Counted from the stretch's first letter, positions 7,399-14,193 are shown. The stretch is 15,053 nt of DNA from Helicobacter sp. (GCA_022766795.1 JALEPE010000096.1:1-15053), one strand, 5' to 3'. The notes: generated from the letters alone by a model not told the origin. Made by a program: numbers and translations.

Positions 7399-8202
7399 AT
7401 GTGGGTTACAAAATCCTATGATGATAAATTTCAACAAGAATATAAAATTGAGCGTAAATTGCTGGAAACAAAAGGGGAAAGGCATTCACTAGAATTGTTT
7501 AATTCTCAAGCATTTGGTGAGATTGCCTTATTAGATGAGGGCTTGTTTTTGCAAAATCTTTTGTTTGTGCAAAGTGAGTTATTAGCGCATATTGCGGCGT
7601 GTTCGCATAAGAATCCCAAACGTGTCTTGATTGTTGGAAGCTTTAATTTAGAATTAGCATTTGAGTTCTTGCGTTATAAAGATTTGCAAGTGGATTTTTT
7701 GCAGTTTGATTTAAAAGTATTGGAATCTCTTATTAGCTTTTTGCCGCATTATAAGGAGGTAATGGAATCGCAAAGATTTCAGTTAATCCCGCAACTTGGT
7801 GATGCGTTTTTAGAACAAAACACGCAAGAGAGTTGCGCAAAGTATGATGTGATTGTGTTGTTGGATACAAATGCAAGTGCAAATGCCTTTGCGAAAATGC
7901 TAGAAAATGACGGAATCTTAATCCTTAAATCCTCGCATATCTTGTTAGATACACCAAAAGTGAAGGAGCAATTAGAATCTTTGCAAGACTTTAGGGTAAA
8001 AATGCCATTTTATGCGCCATTATCGTTATTGCAAGATTGCTATATCTTTGCTTCTAAAATGTTTCATCCCACAGCAGACATTCAGCTTCAACGCGTGGAT
8101 ATGTTAGAGGGCTTGCACTATTATCACGCAAATTTGCATTTAAGCGCATTTACACTTCCAAAGCTCGCTAGAAGCGAGTTTTTCGGTGTGGCAAGAAATT
8201 GA
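7399..8202 (+). CDS. speE: spermidine synthase (Helicobacter type)
   Basis: Transfers an aminopropyl group from decarboxylated S-adenosylmethionine to putrescine. Its 267 residues match the H. pylori SpeE layout: an N-terminal beta domain (YKIERKLLETKGERHSLELF, FGEIALLDEG) followed by a Rossmann-like domain (KRVLIVGSFNLELAFEF, VDFLQFDLKVLES, KYDVIVLLD). The canonical GGGDG nucleotide-binding motif is replaced by IVGSFNLE, as in H. pylori SpeE, whose structure was reported to have a distinct active site. Not every residue of the usual active site can be assigned. Only a weak AAAGG precedes the ATG. The last codons (8161-8181) form a terminator-like hairpin, and the stop TGA overlaps the TTG start of coaE. 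Confidence 0.88.
   Translation: MWVTKSYDDKFQQEYKIERKLLETKGERHSLELFNSQAFGEIALLDEGLFLQNLLFVQSELLAHIAACSHKNPKRVLIVGSFNLELAFEFLRYKDLQVDFLQFDLKVLESLISFLPHYKEVMESQRFQLIPQLGDAFLEQNTQESCAKYDVIVLLDTNASANAFAKMLENDGILILKSSHILLDTPKVKEQLESLQDFRVKMPFYAPLSLLQDCYIFASKMFHPTADIQLQRVDMLEGLHYYHANLHLSAFTLPKLARSEFFGVARN
8161..8183 (+). terminator. terminator-like hairpin inside the 3' end of speE
   Basis: AAGCTCGCT and AGCGAGTTT pair over 9 bp (one G-U) around the 3-base loop AGA. The run TTTTT begins in the descending arm and ends at 8183. It has the shape of an intrinsic terminator but lies within speE codons (Lys-Leu-Ala-Arg-Ser-Glu-Phe-Phe), 16 bases before the coaE start. It could lower read-through into coaE. 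Confidence 0.55.
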
Positions 8203-8816
8203 TTTTAAAACACGCCATTGCATTAAGCGGTGGAATCGCGAGCGGCAAAAGCACGGTTGCCTCACTGCTCAAACTCTATGGGTATCGCGTAATTTGCGCC
8301 GATACCATTGCGCATTCTGTTTTAGATGCAAATGCTGAGGAAGTCGTGGAAGCATTTGGAGAAGGGATTTTAGAGCAAAATTGTGTAAGTTGTGATTCTA
8401 TAAAATTTGTAATCAATCGTAAAAAACTTGGCGCAATCGTGTTTGCGGATTCCAAGAAAAGAGAAAAACTAGAACAAATCTTGCATTCAAAAATCAAAGC
8501 GGAAATTTTAAAAGAAGCACAAAAAGAGGAGAGGAAAGGGATTCCCTATTTTGTAGATATTCCTTTATTTTTTGAGAAAAATTGCTATCCTATTGCGCAT
8601 TCTTTATTGATTGCTACAACGCAGGAATTACAAATTGCGCGGTTAAAGGCGCGCAATGGTTTTAATGCAGCAGAGGCAATGCAACGCATTAATGCACAAA
8701 TGCCATTAGAAAAAAAGCGTGCAATGGCAAGCTTCGTGATTGAAAATTGTGGGAGTTTGGAATCTTTGCAGCAAGCATTAGAGCATTATTTGCAGCATCA
8801 TTTACCAAAACTTTAA
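8199..8816 (+). CDS. coaE: dephospho-CoA kinase
   Basis: Phosphorylates the 3'-hydroxyl of dephospho-CoA, the last step of coenzyme A synthesis; cytoplasmic. At 205 residues it is normal for the family. The P-loop is GGIASGKST (residues 10-18), the substrate-binding ADTIAHSVL follows at about 34-42, and VDIPLFFEKN is the later conserved segment, followed by the R-rich lid (ARLKARNGF). The start is TTG: no ATG or GTG lies between the upstream in-frame stop (8169-8171) and the P-loop, and the N-terminus MILKHAIALSGG fits the family. The TTG overlaps the speE stop (TTGA), which suggests coupling. speE and coaE are also adjacent in H. pylori (HP0832/HP0831). Confidence 0.92.
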   Translation: MILKHAIALSGGIASGKSTVASLLKLYGYRVICADTIAHSVLDANAEEVVEAFGEGILEQNCVSCDSIKFVINRKKLGAIVFADSKKREKLEQILHSKIKAEILKEAQKEERKGIPYFVDIPLFFEKNCYPIAHSLLIATTQELQIARLKARNGFNAAEAMQRINAQMPLEKKRAMASFVIENCGSLESLQQALEHYLQHHLPKL

Positions 8817-8835
8817 AATTTAATTTAGTTTTTTT

Positions 8836-8844
8836 TGTTATAAT
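8836..8844 (+). promoter_or_regulatory. extended -10 promoter of the tRNA pair
   Basis: TGTTATAAT is a perfect extended -10 located 23 bases before the mature tRNA-Ala, preceded by a T8 tract (8829-8836). No -35 hexamer is evident. This gives the tRNAs a promoter of their own, independent of speE-coaE. Confidence 0.65.
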
Positions 8845-8867
8845 TGCACTTTTCATTTAAAAGTGTA

Positions 8868-8943
8868 GGGGTGTTAGCTCAGCTGGGAGAGTGCAACGCT
8901 GGCAGCGTTGAGGTCAGGAGTTCGATCCTCCTACACTCCACCA
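8868..8943 (+). tRNA. tRNA-Ala (anticodon GGC)
   Basis: A complete cloverleaf of 76 bases with encoded CCA. The acceptor stem GGGGTGT/ACACTCC has one G-U pair. The D-arm is GCTC...GAGT. The anticodon stem is CAACG/CGTTG with loop CTGGCAG, giving anticodon GGC, which reads GCC and GCU. The T-arm is AGGAG TTCGATC CTCCT, and the discriminator is A. It is five bases upstream of the tRNA-Arg and shares its promoter. Confidence 0.95.
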
Positions 8944-8948
8944 TTTGT

Positions 8949-9025
8949 GCGTCCGTAGCTCAGCTGGATAGAGCAACAGGTTGCGGTCCTGTAGGTCGGG
9001 GATTCGAATTCCTCCGGGCGTACCA
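8949..9025 (+). tRNA. tRNA-Arg (anticodon GCG)
   Basis: A complete cloverleaf of 77 bases with encoded CCA. The acceptor stem GCGTCCG/CGGGCGT has G-U pairs at its first and fourth positions. The anticodon stem is ACAGG/CCTGT with loop TTGCGGT, giving anticodon GCG for CGC/CGU. The T-arm is GGGGA TTCGAAT TCCTC, and the D-loop contains the A20 expected for Arg. Most bacteria use an ACG (inosine) tRNA for this box, so the G34 is notable. Confidence 0.93.
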
Positions 9026-9048
9026 CTTCTAATCTTATTTTAATCTTT

Positions 9049-9891
9049 TTATTTCGGGTTTTTTGAAGTAAAAACTATATTTTCTAGCATTTGTAATTCT
9101 TGCAAACTGAATCCCGCTTGCAAGCGTGCTTCTGTGTTTAATTGGGAATTTGCCTTAGGAAATGTGAAGTGGTAATGTTTAAGAATTGCAATATAAGTTT
9201 TTGCGCGATTCTCTCTTTCTATTTTTTCTTCATCACAAACATAATTAAACCAAAAATTCCCCTTAGAGACGTGGTGAATCTCATCACATAAAATGATATT
9301 CAAGGCACTTAGAAGCTCATCTTTTATTGTGTGGTTGCAACTGCGCACCTTAGCACACAAAAAGGGATTGACATCAAGCCCCACAGCTTCCATACCACGC
9401 GGAATCAGTGCGATTCTATCTAGTAAAATATTGCAATTTTTCATTCCGTCAAAAAGCAGTGTATGCACTCCAAAATCTCCATATTTAAAGCCGATTTTAT
9501 GTAATAAATCCTCTAATAGCAAAAAATGTTTCACTTCTTCATTGGCAACTTCTATCCAGTCAAAATAATAGGACTTTGGTAGATTTCTAAAACGATAAGC
9601 ACAATCCAAGGCTAAATCAATGGCGGAAAATTCAATATGCGCCACAGAGTGCAGCAAATGTGCCATATTTAAATCATTTTTTAAATATTTGCCTTGTGGG
9701 ACATTTTTGGGTGGGAGAATTTTGCAAAAATATGCGAAAGTTGGAATCTCTAAAGGTAGAATTGCACAATCTTGGGCAAAGTTTAGCACACTAAAGCGAT
9801 TCCATATTTCTTGAACTTTATGACACTTTTCTTGCGCACTTTTGGCGCAAATTGCACTAAAAACTGCTGTAAAAAACTCTTGCGATTCCAT
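9049..9891 (-). CDS. DUF455 family ferritin-like diiron protein
   Basis: A 280-residue protein of the DUF455 family, a ferritin-like four-helix bundle distantly related to MiaE-type tRNA hydroxylases; function unknown. The diiron ligand set is complete: Glu87 in AHIEFSAID, Glu119 and His122 in ANEEVKHF, Glu168 in RGMEAVGLDVNP, and Glu204 and His207 in CDEIHHVSKG. This gives the two ExxH motifs plus two further carboxylates typical of the fold. A GAAGG Shine-Dalgarno lies about 6-7 bases before the ATG. The gene runs convergently toward the tRNA pair with only 23 bases between. It stands alone, so neighbours do not help with function; oxygen-dependent chemistry or iron handling is an inference from the metal site. 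Confidence 0.87.
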   Translation of the reverse strand: MESQEFFTAVFSAICAKSAQEKCHKVQEIWNRFSVLNFAQDCAILPLEIPTFAYFCKILPPKNVPQGKYLKNDLNMAHLLHSVAHIEFSAIDLALDCAYRFRNLPKSYYFDWIEVANEEVKHFLLLEDLLHKIGFKYGDFGVHTLLFDGMKNCNILLDRIALIPRGMEAVGLDVNPFLCAKVRSCNHTIKDELLSALNIILCDEIHHVSKGNFWFNYVCDEEKIERENRAKTYIAILKHYHFTFPKANSQLNTEARLQAGFSLQELQMLENIVFTSKNPK

Positions 9892-9914
9892 TGCGCGCCT
9901 TCAAAATTTTTCGC

Positions 9915-9920
9915 ATTGTA
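9915..9920 (-). promoter_or_regulatory. candidate -10 element for the DUF455 gene
   Basis: On the minus strand the hexamer reads TACAAT, 23 bases before the ATG at 9891. It predicts a leader of about 17 bases containing the GAAGG ribosome binding site. Confidence 0.4.
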
Positions 9921-9983
9921 GTTAAATTGTTTTTAAAAAACAAGATGATGTTACTTAAAGAAACACTAATGCTTTTGAAAGTA

Positions 9984-9989
9984 TATAAT
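9984..9989 (+). promoter_or_regulatory. possible distal -10 element upstream of the por operon
   Basis: A perfect TATAAT in the 261-base gap before porG, on the plus strand, but with no TG extension or -35 partner. It would give a leader of roughly 155 bases. It competes with the proximal candidate at 10127. The same bases also fall in a short hydrophobic reading frame, see findings. Confidence 0.3.
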
Positions 9990-10126
9990 CATTGCAGTTG
10001 CGCTTACTATTTTACTTGCTTTTATTTGGGTTGATTTTACACAATTTTGATGGATTTTATTTAAAAAATCTATGGAATCTTATTAAGAAAGATATTTTTT
10101 AGTAGGGTTTTTTTAAAATTAAAGCA

Positions 10127-10134
10127 TATAAAAT
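10127..10134 (+). promoter_or_regulatory. candidate -10 region of porGDAB
   Basis: TATAAAAT lies 18 bases before the porG ATG and implies a leader of about 14 bases that holds the AGGAGG ribosome binding site (10143-10148). No -35 is visible. Confidence 0.4.
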
Positions 10135-10152
10135 TAAAATTTAGGAGGCATT

Positions 10153-10713
10153 ATGCTTGAGATTAGATGGCATAGCCGTGCAGGACAAGGTGCAGTAACC
10201 GGAGCAAAAGGTTTAGCAGATGTGATTGCAGGGACGGGCAAAGAGGTGCAGGCGTTTGCGTTTTATGGTTCAGCAAAAAGAGGCGCAGCAATGACTGCCT
10301 ATAACCGCATTGATGATACACCCATTCTTAATCACGAAAAATTTATGAATCCCGATTATATTTTAGTTATTGACCCGGGTTTAGTCTATATCACAGATAT
10401 TTGCGCAAATGAAAAGGATTCCACAAAATACATTATTACGACACATTTAAGTAAAGAGGAGTTTTTGGAATCCAAGCCGGAGCTTAAAGGCAAGGAGGTT
10501 TATACATTGGATTGTATCGGACTTTCTTTAGAGGCATTTGGCAAGTCAATCCCTAACGCACCAATGCTTGGAGCATTTTTGAAAATTTCTGGTGCGCTAG
10601 ATTTGGACTTTTTCTTGGAATCTTTCAAGAAAGTATTAGGCAAAAAACTTCCCCAAAAAGTGATTGATGCAAATATGGAAGTGATTAGAAAAGCATACAA
10701 CGAAGTAAAATAG
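10153..10713 (+). CDS. porG: pyruvate:flavodoxin/ferredoxin oxidoreductase, gamma subunit
   Basis: First gene of the four-subunit pyruvate oxidoreductase operon, which converts pyruvate and CoA to acetyl-CoA and CO2 in the cytoplasm. In H. pylori the electrons go to flavodoxin FldA. At 186 residues it matches the usual gamma-subunit length. The family N-terminus is clear: EIRWHSRAGQGAVTGAKGLAD, then AFYGSAKRGAAMTAYNRID. This subunit helps form the CoA-facing part of the enzyme. A perfect AGGAGG sits 4 bases before the ATG, one of the strongest ribosome binding sites in the window. The stop TAG overlaps the AGGAG of porD. Enzymes of this type are oxygen-sensitive and fit a microaerophile. Confidence 0.95.
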   Translation: MLEIRWHSRAGQGAVTGAKGLADVIAGTGKEVQAFAFYGSAKRGAAMTAYNRIDDTPILNHEKFMNPDYILVIDPGLVYITDICANEKDSTKYIITTHLSKEEFLESKPELKGKEVYTLDCIGLSLEAFGKSIPNAPMLGAFLKISGALDLDFFLESFKKVLGKKLPQKVIDANMEVIRKAYNEVK

Positions 10714-10722
10714 GAGAAAATT

Positions 10723-11118
10723 ATGGAATATAAAGGCTGGAATGAATTTGAAGCGGGTTCTGTGCTGTTTCCTTTTGATAAAGGCAATGCGGCAGTAGAA
10801 AAACACGCAGATTCTAGGGATTATCGTGAGGATAGCTCTTATAAGGCAAGTGTGGCGCATTGGCGTGTAGAAAAACCCGTCTATAATACAGAGCATTGCA
10901 TTAATTGCTATTTTTGTTGGGTTTATTGTCCGGATTCTTCAATTCTTGTGAGAGATGAAAAAATGAGTGGTGTGGATTATGTGCATTGCAAGGGCTGTGG
11001 TGTGTGCGTAGATGTATGTCCAACCAATCCTAAATCGCTACTAATGTTTAGTGATTATGAAAGCAATGAAAATGCACTTAGCAAGTGGCCTAAAAAAGAA
11101 GAAAAGAAAAAGGATTAA
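10723..11118 (+). CDS. porD: pyruvate:flavodoxin/ferredoxin oxidoreductase, delta (ferredoxin-like) subunit
   Basis: The electron-transfer subunit, 131 residues. It carries two CxxCxxCxxxCP motifs, CINCYFCWVYCP and CKGCGVCVDVCP, for two [4Fe-4S] clusters that pass electrons from the PorB site toward flavodoxin or ferredoxin. The first ~60 residues precede the clusters and contain no Cys, as in other delta subunits. The C-terminus is a Lys/Glu-rich tail. GGAG overlapping the porG stop drives translation, and its own last codons contain the AAGGA used by porA, so the operon is tightly packed. Confidence 0.95.
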   Translation: MEYKGWNEFEAGSVLFPFDKGNAAVEKHADSRDYREDSSYKASVAHWRVEKPVYNTEHCINCYFCWVYCPDSSILVRDEKMSGVDYVHCKGCGVCVDVCPTNPKSLLMFSDYESNENALSKWPKKEEKKKD

Positions 11119-11120
11119 TA

Positions 11121-12338
11121 ATGGCAGAAGTTTATGAATTACAAGAAGTAGAAGTTTGGGACGGAAATATGGCGGCAAGCCACGCAATGCGACAAGCACA
11201 AATTGATGTTGTCTCTGCTTATCCTATTACGCCTTCAACCCCGATTGTGCAAAATTATGCAACTTTTCTTTCTAATGGTTATATTGATGGCGAGTTTGTA
11301 ATGGTGGAATCCGAACACGCTGCGATGAGTGGCTGTGTGGGTGCTGCGGCTGCTGGTGGGCGTGTAGCGACTGCGACTAGCTCACAAGGGTTTGCTTTAA
11401 TGGTGGAAGTGCTTTATCAAGCTTCTGGTATGCGTTTGCCAATCGTGCTAAATGTTGTGAATCGCGCACTTGCAAGTCCCTTAAATGTCAATGGAGACCA
11501 TTCAGATATGTATTTAGGACGCGATGCAGGTTGGATTAATCTATGCACCTATAATCCGCAAGAAGCGTATGATTTCAACCTTATGGCATTTAAAATTGCA
11601 GAGGATTATGATGTGCGCTTACCGGTTATGGTGCATCAAGACGGATTTATCTGTTCGCATACTGCACAGAGTGTGCGTCCATTAAGCGACAAAGAGGCTT
11701 ATAAGTTTATCGGCGATTATAAACCCAAAAATGCAATGCTAGACTTTGAGCGTCCTGCAACTTATGGAGCGCAAACAGAGGAGGATTGGCATTTTGAGCA
11801 TAAGGCACAATTACACAATGCGATTATGCAATCTATGGGCGTGATTGAGCGCACTTTTAAAGAGTTTGAAAAACTCACAGGGCGCAAATATAATATCGTA
11901 GAAAAATACGATATGGAAGATGCGGAAGTTGCGATTGTTGCACTTGGCACAACCGTGGAATCCGCAAGAATCGCTACAAAAGAAGCAAGAAAAAATGGAA
12001 TCAAAGCAGGGGTTGTTAGCATTCGTTCTTTGCGCCCATTCCCTTATCTTGCATTTTGTGAGAGTTTGAGCAAAGTAAAGGCGGTTGCATTCTTGGATAG
12101 AAGCTTACCAGCAGGTGCGATGGGAATGCTTTATAACGAGGGTGTAGCAGCACTTTATCACGGCACAAACAAGCCTGTGGTAAGCAACTATATTTATGGA
12201 TTGGGCGGACGCGACTTGACGCAAAGCAATCTACAAGAGATTCTAAAAGAGTTACAAGCGAATGCAAAAGCAGGGAAGCTAACACACCCAACACAGCAAT
12301 TTATCGGACTTAGAGGTCCAAAACTTGGATTTAATTAA
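11121..12338 (+). CDS. porA: pyruvate:flavodoxin/ferredoxin oxidoreductase, alpha subunit
   Basis: A large subunit of 405 residues, close to the H. pylori PorA length. The N-terminal pyrimidine-binding domain shows VSAYPITPSTPIVQ and VESEHAAMSGCVGAAAAGGR. The transketolase C-like domain shows VAIVALGTTVESAR and IKAGVVSIRSLRPFP. The protein ends with the YGLGGRDLT region. Together with PorB it forms the thiamine diphosphate site where pyruvate is decarboxylated. Two bases separate it from the porD stop, and its own stop TAA is part of the TAAGGAG ribosome binding site of porB. Confidence 0.96.
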   Translation: MAEVYELQEVEVWDGNMAASHAMRQAQIDVVSAYPITPSTPIVQNYATFLSNGYIDGEFVMVESEHAAMSGCVGAAAAGGRVATATSSQGFALMVEVLYQASGMRLPIVLNVVNRALASPLNVNGDHSDMYLGRDAGWINLCTYNPQEAYDFNLMAFKIAEDYDVRLPVMVHQDGFICSHTAQSVRPLSDKEAYKFIGDYKPKNAMLDFERPATYGAQTEEDWHFEHKAQLHNAIMQSMGVIERTFKEFEKLTGRKYNIVEKYDMEDAEVAIVALGTTVESARIATKEARKNGIKAGVVSIRSLRPFPYLAFCESLSKVKAVAFLDRSLPAGAMGMLYNEGVAALYHGTNKPVVSNYIYGLGGRDLTQSNLQEILKELQANAKAGKLTHPTQQFIGLRGPKLGFN

Positions 12339-12348
12339 GGAGCGCGAA

Positions 12349-13293
12349 ATGAGTGAAATTAAAAATTTAAAACAATATTCAAAAGCGAGTGAGCGATTTG
12401 AGGGTGCGCACCTTTTATGTCCGGGTTGTGCGCACGGAATGATTGTAAGAGAAGTATTAAATGCGACTTCACACCCTTTATTGATTGCAACTTCCACCGG
12501 TTGTTTGGAGGTAAGCACCGCAGTTTATCCTTATACTTCTTGGGATACGCCTTGGATTCATATCGGATTTGAAAATAGCTCCACTGCGATTGCGGGAGCA
12601 GAGGCAATGTATAAGGCATTGAAGCGTAAAAATAAACTTTATAGCGATAAAGAGCCTAAGTTTGTAGCCTTTGGTGGAGATGGTTCTACTTATGATATTG
12701 GATTCCAATTTATTAGTGGTTGCTTTGAAAGAGGACACGATTTCACCTATGTGTGCTTGGATAATGAAGTGTATGCAAACACAGGGGGGCAAAGGAGTGG
12801 TTCTACACCGCTTGGTGCTTCTACAACGACTACACCAGCAGGGCGCGTCAGCTATGGTAAAAAGGATAGAAAAAAAGATTTACTTTTCATTATGGCAGCG
12901 CACGGCGCACCTTATGTAGCACAAGTTGCGCCTAATAAATGGAAAGATATGAGTAAAAAAATCAAAACCGCGATTGAAACAGAGGGACCTACTTTTATTA
13001 ACGCAATGAGTGCTTGTACCACAGAATGGAGATTCCCTGCAAATCAAACCATTGAAATGAGTGATTTAGCGGTGGATTCTCTTGTATTTCCGCTTTTTGA
13101 AATCATCAATGGGCGTGAGTTGAAAATCACTTATCGTCCTAAAAATGTCGTTCCTGTGCGTGATTATCTAGGCGCACAAGCAAGATTCAAGCATTTGTTT
13201 AAGCCAGAGAATGAATACTTGATTGTAGAATGGCAAAAAAGAGTAGATGAGTATTGGGAATACCTCCAAAGACGCGAAGAGGCAAAAGTATAA
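12349..13293 (+). CDS. porB: pyruvate:flavodoxin/ferredoxin oxidoreductase, beta subunit
   Basis: The thiamine-diphosphate-binding subunit, 314 residues. It has CPGCAHG and STGCLEV near the N-terminus and ACTTEW later, cysteines consistent with the proximal [4Fe-4S] cluster of the family. The diphosphate/Mg motif is GGDGSTYDIGFQ through DNEVYANTGGQ. Start: reading can be extended to a TTG at 12325 inside porA, but TAAGGAG (12336-12342) is positioned for the ATG at 12349, and the resulting length equals that of H. pylori PorB. Last gene of the operon; a hairpin follows 7 bases after its stop. Confidence 0.96.
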   Translation: MSEIKNLKQYSKASERFEGAHLLCPGCAHGMIVREVLNATSHPLLIATSTGCLEVSTAVYPYTSWDTPWIHIGFENSSTAIAGAEAMYKALKRKNKLYSDKEPKFVAFGGDGSTYDIGFQFISGCFERGHDFTYVCLDNEVYANTGGQRSGSTPLGASTTTTPAGRVSYGKKDRKKDLLFIMAAHGAPYVAQVAPNKWKDMSKKIKTAIETEGPTFINAMSACTTEWRFPANQTIEMSDLAVDSLVFPLFEIINGRELKITYRPKNVVPVRDYLGAQARFKHLFKPENEYLIVEWQKRVDEYWEYLQRREEAKV

Positions 13294-13300
13294 TGAGGCG

Positions 13301-13326
13301 ATAGCAGAGCTTGTAAGCTTTGCTAT
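13301..13326 (+). terminator. hairpin after porB
   Basis: ATAGCAGAGCTT and AAGCTTTGCTAT pair over up to 12 bp with one G-U, around GT, so the innermost pairs must open. It starts 7 bases after the porB stop. There is no T tract behind it, so it may mark the mRNA end by processing or Rho-dependent termination instead of acting as an intrinsic terminator. Confidence 0.5.
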
Positions 13327-13525
13327 GATTTATAAAGATTTAACATACTGCGTTTAAGGGGCGCAATAGCCCTTGTTTAGAATCTATTTTTCATCTTTCT
13401 TTTTTATTGTTAAGAATATTGTCTGTTGCAGGACAACAGCATAGAATCCCGTTGCACAATTCCACAAAAAGCAACAAAATTTTATAGAATGAATTTTTGC
13501 GTCATATCCTGTCATCTAATAAGTT
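13327..13525. other. structured non-coding stretch between porB and the small genes
   Basis: No supported gene. Two short inverted repeats are visible: AAGGGGC/GCCCTT at 13356-13374 and the perfect CTGTTG-CAGGA-CAACAG at 13423-13439. A looser GTTGC/GCAAC pair lies at 13451-13475. It could hold a small RNA or terminator elements; nothing proves either. Confidence 0.35.
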
Positions 13526-13531
13526 TATAAT
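13526..13531 (+). promoter_or_regulatory. candidate -10 element for the small-gene pair
   Basis: A perfect TATAAT on the plus strand, 47 bases before the ATG at 13579; no -35 seen. It predicts a leader of about 40 bases ending in AAGGAGG. Confidence 0.45.
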
Positions 13532-13578
13532 TTCCTCATAGAGAAGAAATCTATACATTCAATTTTTAAGGAGGCATT

Positions 13579-13770
13579 ATGCTTAGATTTGTTGTAGGAT
13601 TTGCGGCGGGTTGGATTGCTAAGAAGTGGCTTGATGAGGAGATTGACAAGAACAAAAATACTTTGAAAGGTCAAATGGGCGATTATGGCTATATGGACGC
13701 TTTGGGCGATAAATGGTATCACATTAAGAGAAAGTTTAATGTGAATTTTAACTCCAAATGCGAGGAATAA
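13579..13770 (+). CDS. small hypothetical protein with hydrophobic N-terminus
   Basis: I do not recognise this 63-residue protein. The N-terminus RFVVGFAAGWIAKKW is hydrophobic with a G-x3-G pattern and could be a short membrane-associating helix. A charged stretch (DEEIDKNKN) and an aromatic, basic C-terminal half (KWYHIKRKFNVNF) follow. The gene is well supported by AAGGAGG 4 bases before the ATG; 16 bases around this start are identical to those around the porG start. One base separates its stop from the next ATG, so the two genes are almost certainly translated together. Confidence 0.65.
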   Translation: MLRFVVGFAAGWIAKKWLDEEIDKNKNTLKGQMGDYGYMDALGDKWYHIKRKFNVNFNSKCEE

Positions 13771-13771
13771 G

Positions 13772-14071
13772 ATGATTCCTCGCATAAACACTTATGCGTG
13801 TAAATTAATAAGTAAAAATCCAGTCGCAGAGGAATGGTTAGAAGTTTCGGTGAGATACAAGATTTTGATTCAAAAAATTATATTCTTGTTACGGGAATAT
13901 TTTATAGCTTCAGTAGTTTTGGATAAAACATTGACTACATTTCCTCGAGGAGAAAAAAGTTTGTCTGTTGGGGCAAGATTTCCGATTGCCTATGATTTTG
14001 ATAAGATGCTTATTGTAACAAATGAGGGAGATTTTTGTTTTGTTGTGATGAACAAGCAAAACAAGAGATAG
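13772..14071 (+). CDS. hypothetical protein, probably frameshifted at its 3' end
   Basis: An unrecognised 99-residue product. It begins MIPRINTYACKL, has a mildly hydrophobic helix (KILIQKIIFLLREYFIASVV, about residues 30-49), then a soluble part with FPRGEKSLSVGARFPIAYDFDKMLIV. The last ~10 residues (VMNKQNKR) look like out-of-frame reading: a second frame continues for 44 codons with strongly protein-like content. One missing base in the T-rich stretch 14032-14043 would join them into a protein of about 135 residues. AGGAA in the end of the previous gene serves as its ribosome binding site. Coupling with the 63-residue protein suggests a two-gene unit of unknown role. Confidence 0.5.
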   Translation: MIPRINTYACKLISKNPVAEEWLEVSVRYKILIQKIIFLLREYFIASVVLDKTLTTFPRGEKSLSVGARFPIAYDFDKMLIVTNEGDFCFVVMNKQNKR

Positions 14072-14178
14072 ATGAGCATATAGATATTAAGAAGATATAT
14101 GGTCAGAGGAGAATTACTGACTATGATAATGGTCGTGAAAGTGATAAATATTTTAAAGATAATAAAAAAGGAATTTAA
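14044..14178 (+). pseudogene. shifted-frame 3' continuation of the preceding gene
   Basis: In the other frame the sequence reads CDEQAKQEIDEHIDIKK, then YGQRRITDYDNGRESDKYF and a Lys-rich end, stopping at TAA 14176-14178. It is hydrophilic and helical in character, with no good start codon of its own (only a TTG at 14035). This supports it as the detached C-terminus of the gene at 13772 and not a separate gene. A sequencing error could give the same picture. Confidence 0.45.
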
Positions 14179-14193
14179 AAATTAAAGATGTAG

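Noticed and set aside
8844..9032. A 62-codon open frame reading VAQLDRATGCGPVGRGFEF
   Set aside because: It runs through both tRNA genes; this peptide is a well-known false product of tRNA sequence.
10031..10050. Possible operator TTGATTTTACACAATTTTGAT upstream of porG
   Set aside because: The half-sites are not a good inverted repeat and match no regulator site I can name with confidence; AT-rich chance similarity is likely.
12325..12348. TTG-initiated N-terminal extension of PorB
   Set aside because: The Shine-Dalgarno TAAGGAG at 12336-12342 is placed for the ATG at 12349, and the shorter form equals the H. pylori PorB length.
14032..14043. Programmed -1 frameshift signal in the 13772 gene
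   Set aside because: The codons GAT TTT TGT TTT GTT do not form an X-XXY-YYZ heptamer, and no strong downstream structure is evident.
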